DNA from: Jiangella ureilytica
Lineage (GTDB): Bacteria; Actinomycetota; Actinomycetes; Jiangellales; Jiangellaceae
NCBI RefSeq assembly: GCF_004348545.1
Contig: NZ_SMKL01000044.1
Location: 1 to 47,853 of the forward strand
Length of the DNA: 47,853 bases
Direction: 5' to 3'
Under the pieces are notes generated by a model, which ran no database searches, was not told where the DNA came from, and saw only the letters and a list, made by a program, of their open reading frames with translations. Shown one piece after another: positions 43,044 to 47,853 of the stretch; the stretch's first letter is position 1, and the number at the start of each line of letters is the position of its first letter. The position numbers and the translations under genes were made by a program.

Positions 43044-44777
43044 TCATCGTCGGGCGGGCGCGCCGCCGTGGGCGTCACCTTCTCCGGGTGAGGTCGCCGC
43101 GACCGCGGCGTCCACCGTCGGGTACGGCCGGTCGAGCACGGACGACGCTCCCGCCCGGCGCAGGACGTCGCGGACCTGCCCGACGTTGCCGACGGCGAGC
43201 AGCCGCACCCCGCGGGACTCGAGCTCGGCCGCCGTGTCGCGGAGCATCCCGGCGGCGGTGACGTCGACGGTGGGGACGGTGGTGGCGTCGAGCACCAGCG
43301 CGCGGACGCCGTCGACGGCGAGCTCGAGCAGCCGGTCCCGCACGGTGTCCGCGTTGGCGAAGTACAGCCCGCTCTCGACGCGGACCACCACGACGCCGGG
43401 AACCGGGGTGCTCCCCGGATCGCGCTCGCGATCGGTCCACCGGCCCGGCCCGCCGCCCTCCACGCGCCCCAGCACCGCCACGTGCGGGTACGCCGACCGC
43501 TCTAGCAGCAGGACCACCGACAGCACGACGCCGATGAGCAGCCCCGGCAACGTGTCGAAGACCAGCACGCCGAGCAGCGCCCCGAGGGCGCAGATGAAGT
43601 CGGCCCGTGCGGCCCGGCCGTAGATCGACCTGAGTGCCGCGGTGTTGACGGCGTACAGCCGCCGCAGACCGCCCACGTCGACCAGGTCGACGACGGCGGC
43701 GATGACCACCGCCGCCAGGGCCGGCTCGGGCAGTGGCTCGAACAGCGGCGTCAGCACCAGCAGCGTCAGCACGGTGAGCGCGGCGACCGTCCAGCCCGAG
43801 ACCTGCGACTTCGCCCCGGCGCCGCCGTTGACCGCCGTCTTGGACAGGCTGCCGTTGACCACCATGCCGGACAGGAACCCGGAGCCCAGGTTGACCGCAC
43901 CCAGGCCGGCGAGCTCGCGATTCGCGTCGATGCGGTAGCCGTCGCGCCGCGCGTACGTCTTGGCCGCGCCCAGACCCTCCGCGAACCCGACCAGCATGAC
44001 GCCGGCCGCCCCCGACAGCAGCAGCGGCACGTCGGAGACCGCGGCCAGATCCGGGACGCCCGGGCTGGGCAGCCCCGCGTCGATCGCCCCGACGACGGCG
44101 ACGCCACGCCCGGCCAGGTCCAGCGCCCCGGACAGGACGACGCCCAGCGCGACCGCGACCAGCGAGCCCGGGACCATCGGCGCGACCCGCCGTAGCACCA
44201 GCACGATCGCCAGGCACAGCCCGCCCACCAGCGCCGCCCAGCCGTTGGTCTCGTCCAGCGACGTGACCACGGACCAGAGCTTCGCGAAGAAGGTGCCCTC
44301 GCCACCCTCGACGCCCAGCAGCTTCGGCAGCTGGCCGACGATGATCACCAGCGCCATGCCGACGATGAACCCCTTGAGCACCGGCTCGGAGATGAAGTTC
44401 GCCAGGAACCCCAGCCGCAGCAGCCCGGCCAGAACGGCCAGCGTGCCGACCGCGAGCGCCAGCCCCGCGGTGTAGGCGGGGAACTCCTCGGATCCGTTCG
44501 CGACGATCCCGCCCACCACCCCGGCCGACAGAGCCGCCGTCGCCGACATCGGGCCGACCACGAGGTGCCGGGAGCTGCCGAGCACCGGGTAGAGCACCAG
44601 CGCCGGGACCGCCGCGTACAGCCCGATCACCGGCGAGACGCCCGCGATGGACGCGTAGGCCAAGGACTCCGGGATCAGCACCGCCCACACCGTCAGCCCG
44701 GCCACCAGGTCGCGACGCAGCCACGCCCACTGGTATCCCCGCAGCGAGCCGAACACCCATCCCGGCATGCGCTTCAT
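43044..44777 (-). CDS. SulP-family anion transporter with STAS domain
   Basis: About 577 residues from ATG 44777 (GTG 44807 is possible; neither has a strong ribosome-binding site). The SulP start YQWAWLRRDLVAGLTVWAVL and the PVIGLYAAVPALVLYPVLGS block, ten or more helices, and the RIDANRELAGLGAVNLGSGF motif are typical. The cytoplasmic STAS domain covers the last 120 residues (GVRALVLDATTVPTVDVTAA). It may carry sulfate, bicarbonate or another anion. Divergent from the GAP-family gene. Confidence 0.93.
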   Translation of the reverse strand: MKRMPGWVFGSLRGYQWAWLRRDLVAGLTVWAVLIPESLAYASIAGVSPVIGLYAAVPALVLYPVLGSSRHLVVGPMSATAALSAGVVGGIVANGSEEFPAYTAGLALAVGTLAVLAGLLRLGFLANFISEPVLKGFIVGMALVIIVGQLPKLLGVEGGEGTFFAKLWSVVTSLDETNGWAALVGGLCLAIVLVLRRVAPMVPGSLVAVALGVVLSGALDLAGRGVAVVGAIDAGLPSPGVPDLAAVSDVPLLLSGAAGVMLVGFAEGLGAAKTYARRDGYRIDANRELAGLGAVNLGSGFLSGMVVNGSLSKTAVNGGAGAKSQVSGWTVAALTVLTLLVLTPLFEPLPEPALAAVVIAAVVDLVDVGGLRRLYAVNTAALRSIYGRAARADFICALGALLGVLVFDTLPGLLIGVVLSVVLLLERSAYPHVAVLGRVEGGGPGRWTDRERDPGSTPVPGVVVVRVESGLYFANADTVRDRLLELAVDGVRALVLDATTVPTVDVTAAGMLRDTAAELESRGVRLLAVGNVGQVRDVLRRAGASSVLDRPYPTVDAAVAATSPGEGDAHGGAPARR

Positions 44778-44855
44778 GGTCGGCGGTGCGGCGTGCCGAG
44801 TCCTCACCCCGCTCGGGTGACGACGCGCCCACCGGGCCGCCGCGACGATCTGCGC

Positions 44856-45533
44856 ATGGGTGAGGCGATCGGAGCGGTGCTCCCACTCGGTGTCGGTGTC
44901 GCGCTGAGCCCGCTCCCGATCGTCGCCGTCGTGCTCATGCTCGGCAGCACGCGGGGCCGGGCGAACGGAGGCGCCTTCCTGCTCGGCTGGCTGCTCGGGC
45001 TGGCCGTCGTCGGGACCATCGCGCTGCTGGCCGCGGCTGCCCTGGACCCGGCCGACGACGGCGTACCGGCCGACTGGGTCTCATGGCTGAAGCTGGTGCT
45101 CGGCGTCCTCGCCCTGCTGGTCGCCGTCCGCACCTGGCGCGCGCGGCCCACCGGCGACGCCGACCCGGAGTTGCCGTCGTGGATGGCCGCGATCGACTCG
45201 TGGACCGCCGGGAAGGCGTTCGGCTTCGGTGCCGCGCTGTCGGCCCTGAACCCGAAGAACCTCATGCTCACCCTGGCGGCCGGCGCTGCGATCGCCCAGA
45301 CCGGCGTCGATGGCGGCGAGCAGACGGTCGCGCTGGCGGTCTTCGTCGTCATCGGCGGGCTCGGCCCCGGGCTCCCGGTCGCCGTCTCCGCCGTCATGGG
45401 CGACCGGGCGGCACGGTGGCTCGCCGAGCTCAACACCTGGCTGGCCCGGCACAACGCGGCCGTCCTCACCGTCGTCCTGCTGGTGATCGGTGCCAAGCTG
45501 ATCGGCGACGGCATCGCCGGCCTGTCGGCGTGA
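44856..45533 (+). CDS. GAP-family (SAP) membrane protein
   Basis: A 225-residue protein with about six helices. The start MGEAIGAVLPLGVGVALSPL and the second-half GFGAALSALNPKNLMLTLAA repeat the LysE-like pattern seen in the GAP/Sap family linked to glycolipid or lipid export in mycobacteria. The substrate here is unknown. Confidence 0.85.
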   Translation: MGEAIGAVLPLGVGVALSPLPIVAVVLMLGSTRGRANGGAFLLGWLLGLAVVGTIALLAAAALDPADDGVPADWVSWLKLVLGVLALLVAVRTWRARPTGDADPELPSWMAAIDSWTAGKAFGFGAALSALNPKNLMLTLAAGAAIAQTGVDGGEQTVALAVFVVIGGLGPGLPVAVSAVMGDRAARWLAELNTWLARHNAAVLTVVLLVIGAKLIGDGIAGLSA

Positions 45534-45818
45534 ACATCCGCGTCGACGTCGTCGCCGGGTGGCGGCCGGCGCCGTCGTGATGTCGCGGCGGTCGGGGACG
45601 CCGGCGTGGCCGGTCTGCCGGTGCAGGTCCGGCCGGCTCCGGCCCCGGCGGCAGGCTTTCGACCGCGAACGCCAGCACCCCCGCGGCCGGCGTGGCCGCG
45701 TACGTGGCGGCCGGCTCCGCCCAGTTGCCCGCCTCCGCCGGACCGAAGCCCGGTGCAACCTCAGGCGGAGCGGCGGATTCGAACACGCGAATGGTCTTAC
45801 CGGCCCTCACCGACAAGA
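45534..45818. other. gene-free interval between convergent genes
   Basis: A 285-bp stretch between convergent stops. One minus frame running through it gives Pro/Ala/Arg-rich text with no recognisable family, so I do not call a gene. A small dyad ATTCG-n6-CGAAT occurs near 45779-45794. No clear terminator found. Confidence 0.4.
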
Positions 45819-47237
45819 TCAACTCGACGGCCGGGGCTGCCCGGTTGCCAGCTCGATCGCCGCGAGCAGCGCGCCGGCCACCAGCAGGATCCCCAGCACG
45901 ACGCCGGCGTTCGGGTAGTTCCAGAACGTGAACACCAAGACCGCGACGATCGCGACGGCGACCTGTACCGGCCGCTTGTGCGCGCGCAGCCAGCCGACGA
46001 CGGCGGAGTCGCGCCAGCCCCACTCGCTGCCGACCGTGCCGAGCCGGGCGACTCCGCGGCGCAGCGCGACCGCCTGGGCCGACGGCCCGGCGAGCCAGGC
46101 GACCAGCGCCACCGCCAGGCCGACGGCGAGCACCGTGCGCAGGGTGGTCCGCAACAACGAGACGACCTGGTCGAACAGCGCGCCCGCGGCCGCGTCGTCC
46201 ACCTCGGCGGGCAACGCGCCCAGGTAGAGCGGGCGGGCGGTCGTCAGCGCGGCGCCCAGGACGAGCATCGCCACCGCGAGCCCGATGCCCGCCCCGATCA
46301 GCGCCCGCCGCCGGCCCCGCGCCACCAGCACGCCGGCCGCGATCAGCGCGAGCGCCACGACCGGGAGCCAGGTGCCGAGGCGGTCGACGAGCCGGAAGCC
46401 CGCCTGCGCCTTCTCGATGTCGTCGGACTGGAACAGCGTCAGCGTCATGTCGACGTCCGGGATCGAGCCGGCGCGCTGGAAGCCGGCATCGACGAGCCGC
46501 TGCTTGGCGTCCTCGACGATCGGCGCCAGCTGGAGGCTGACGGTGTTGCCCTCGACCTGGACGGCGCCGTTCTCGCTCCGCCCGGTCAGCGCGGCGACGA
46601 CGGCCTGGTGGGCGGCGCGGTTGGCCTGGGTCCAGAGGTCGGAGAACCGGTCGCTGGCGACGACCGTGCCCACCTGGTCGTGCACCCAGCCCTCGACGGC
46701 GCCGTTGATCGGCCCGGCCAAGTCGCTGAGGGTCGTCGTGAGCCGCGGCCGCGCGCCCTGCGCCGCGAGCAGGTCCGAGGCCTCGTTCACCACCGCCGGG
46801 ACGTCGATCTCGTCCATGATCCGGTTGGTGACGCGGATGGTGACGGCGCGCTCGATGTCCGGGTCGCGGGCCAGCGGCCCGACGGTCTCGACATAGCGGT
46901 CCGTGTCGGTGACGACGGAGTCCAGCCAGACCGCCGCCGTCGCCGGAATCGCGAGGATGCAGCCCAGCGCGATGAGGATCGGCGCGAGCACCGCCCGCCA
47001 GCGCCCACCGCTCGTCGCCTCGGTGGTGCCGGCCGGGAGCGGCGGCACCATGGCGTCGTCCGCGGCCGCGACCCGGTCGCGGGCGGCCCGCTCGGCCGCC
47101 TCGGCCCGCAGCCGGATCACCTCCTCACGGAGGCGCTCCAGCTCGGCCCGGTCAGCCGCGGAAGGCGGTGCTCCGTCAGACGCTGAGCCGCCGGTAGGGG
47201 CGCCATCCGGCCGGGTGGTCCGTGGCTCGTCCGTCAT
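45819..47237 (-). CDS. large integral membrane protein of unknown function
   Basis: A 472-residue protein. ATG 47237 has GGGGGAG at 8 nt. A cytoplasmic charged helix (RAELERLREEVIRLRAEAAE, coiled-coil-like) precedes helix 1 (VLAPILIALGCILAIPATAA). A long extracytoplasmic domain follows (about 110-310), with VTDTDRYVETVGPLARDPDI. Helices 2-5 lie at the C-terminal end. Conserved actinobacterial family without known function. Its start lies inside the preceding small gene, so they are coupled. Confidence 0.82.
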   Translation of the reverse strand: MTDEPRTTRPDGAPTGGSASDGAPPSAADRAELERLREEVIRLRAEAAERAARDRVAAADDAMVPPLPAGTTEATSGGRWRAVLAPILIALGCILAIPATAAVWLDSVVTDTDRYVETVGPLARDPDIERAVTIRVTNRIMDEIDVPAVVNEASDLLAAQGARPRLTTTLSDLAGPINGAVEGWVHDQVGTVVASDRFSDLWTQANRAAHQAVVAALTGRSENGAVQVEGNTVSLQLAPIVEDAKQRLVDAGFQRAGSIPDVDMTLTLFQSDDIEKAQAGFRLVDRLGTWLPVVALALIAAGVLVARGRRRALIGAGIGLAVAMLVLGAALTTARPLYLGALPAEVDDAAAGALFDQVVSLLRTTLRTVLAVGLAVALVAWLAGPSAQAVALRRGVARLGTVGSEWGWRDSAVVGWLRAHKRPVQVAVAIVAVLVFTFWNYPNAGVVLGILLVAGALLAAIELATGQPRPSS

Positions 47238-47379
47238 CGCGCTCACTCCCCCGTGGTGCGGCGACGCGGCGAGCGGTCGCGTGCGTCACCGCGTTCCTGA
47301 TCACCGGCGCGGTGCCGTCCAGCACCGCCGCCCGGGTCACTGTCGCCAGCAGGCCGGGCCGGTCGAATCGTCCGGTCAT
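47176..47379 (-). CDS. short SHOCT-partner-like protein, apparently truncated
   Basis: A 67-residue protein. ATG 47379 follows GGGGGAG at 4-5 nt, a strong site, 13 nt after the DUF6325 gene. The first 45 residues (RPGLLATVTRAAVLDGTAPV) look like the N-terminus of the SHOCT-domain proteins often encoded next to DUF6325. The C-terminal SHOCT helices are missing and the tail runs 62 bp into the next gene in another frame. Confidence 0.6.
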   Translation of the reverse strand: MTGRFDRPGLLATVTRAAVLDGTAPVIRNAVTHATARRVAAPRGSERDDGRATDHPAGWRPYRRLSV

Positions 47380-47392
47380 GATCTCCCCCTCA

Positions 47393-47818
47393 TCACCGTT
47401 CTCCCTGCTCGGCGGCCCGTAGTGCGTCGTCGACCGCCTCAGAAGGGATCAGGACGTGCAGTGCGACCTGGCCGCCGCCGTCACGGATCGCGTCCGCCAC
47501 GCGCCGCACCCAGGTGTTCTCGTAGGCGATCAGCACCGCCGCGTGGCCGGGCAGCAGCGCCTCGGCGACGACGGCGATGTCCTCGTCGTTGACGAGGTCG
47601 CCTTCGGCGAGCTCCACCCCGGTGACGCCGAACTCGTCGGCGCCCTCCTCGAACTCCACGACCCGCAGGTCGCCGTTGGCCTCGCGGGCGGCGAAGACGA
47701 TGTCGAGCAGCGTCACGTCGCCCATGTCGACCACCCCCCGCAGCGCCTCGACGGCCAGCGGGTCGATCCGGCCGCCCGGATAGGTCAGGATCAGCACTTC
47801 AACAGGCCGGAACCTCAT
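47393..47818 (-). CDS. DUF6325-family protein
   Basis: A 141-residue protein. ATG 47818 has GGGGGG at 5 nt; an upstream start at 47848 lacks support. Motifs VEVLILTYPGGRIDPLAVEA, TLLDIVFAAREANGDL and AVLIAYENTWVRRVADAIRD are the DUF6325 pattern. Unknown function, usually paired with a SHOCT protein and stress genes. First of three coupled genes. Confidence 0.88.
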   Translation of the reverse strand: MRFRPVEVLILTYPGGRIDPLAVEALRGVVDMGDVTLLDIVFAAREANGDLRVVEFEEGADEFGVTGVELAEGDLVNDEDIAVVAEALLPGHAAVLIAYENTWVRRVADAIRDGGGQVALHVLIPSEAVDDALRAAEQGER

Positions 47819-47853
47819 CGCAGCCCCCCGTCCGCGCACGGACACCACCCCAC

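Noticed and set aside
45770-45800. tRNA-like TTCGAAT segment
   Set aside because: No matching T-stem, anticodon stem or acceptor stem can be built around it; it is a short dyad.
45466-46023. Minus-strand ORF of 185 residues past the 45819 gene end
   Set aside because: Overlaps real genes in other frames and reads as Arg/Pro/Ala-rich text with no motif or ribosome-binding site.

Overview
The window is chromosomal DNA from a high-GC (about 70% or more) Gram-positive actinobacterium. The evidence is GTG/ATGA-type overlapping starts, strong third-position GC, a GlnR-type site in front of amtB-glnB-glnD, a DevR/DevS (DosR/DosS) hypoxia pair with matching 14-bp boxes, Tat-exported enzymes and a LAL-type LuxR regulator. 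I cannot assign a genus from the sequence. No rRNA, tRNA, prophage, insertion sequence or CRISPR array was found.

Layout. (1) 43-11489, all minus: a surface/transport operon running from a small unknown protein through pstC, pstA and a membrane-anchored pstS, then two further PstS-like surface proteins, a WxL-type protein and a DUF916 (WxL-interacting) protein. No pstB or phoU is present. A 37-bp tandem repeat lies between the last two genes. (2) 11835-15873, minus: amtB-glnB-glnD, nitrogen sensing and ammonium uptake, with a GlnR-like box upstream. (3) 16037-22692: a LacI regulator divergent from a sugar ABC transporter (binding lipoprotein and two permeases) and an intracellular GH3 glycosidase, with two candidate operators and a good promoter. 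(4) 22712-25501: a large ATPase-LuxR regulator. (5) 25685-26588: a possible tiny ORF, then a two-gene metal-responsive unit (CC-containing small protein plus MerR) behind a 19-bp-spacer MerR-type promoter. (6) 26616-29519: a PNPOx-like flavoprotein divergent from devR, with devS convergent to devR and each promoter carrying a DosR-like box.

(7) 29764-41169: a catabolic island. It holds an MFS transporter, two tandem Tat-exported amidohydrolases, a fumarylacetoacetase-family hydrolase, an NMT1/THI5-type ABC importer, a deacetylase/allantoinase-like enzyme, a GntR/FCD regulator and a divergent AccD-AccA fused carboxyltransferase. The substrate is not evident; a nitrogen- or amide-containing organic compound is the most economical guess. 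(8) 41216-47818: small stress or envelope proteins (DUF1905, DUF7144-like, DUF1269), a SulP transporter with STAS domain, a GAP-family exporter-like protein, a four-helix membrane protein, and a DUF6325 protein with a short, apparently truncated SHOCT-type partner.

The most unusual part is region 1. It joins the permease and binding subunits of a Pst system to WxL/DUF916 cell-wall proteins, combining PstS proteins tethered by C-terminal helices with a wall-associated complex. It looks more like a surface assembly for capturing phosphate or another ligand than an ordinary pst operon. This functional reading is inference from gene order and domain architecture.
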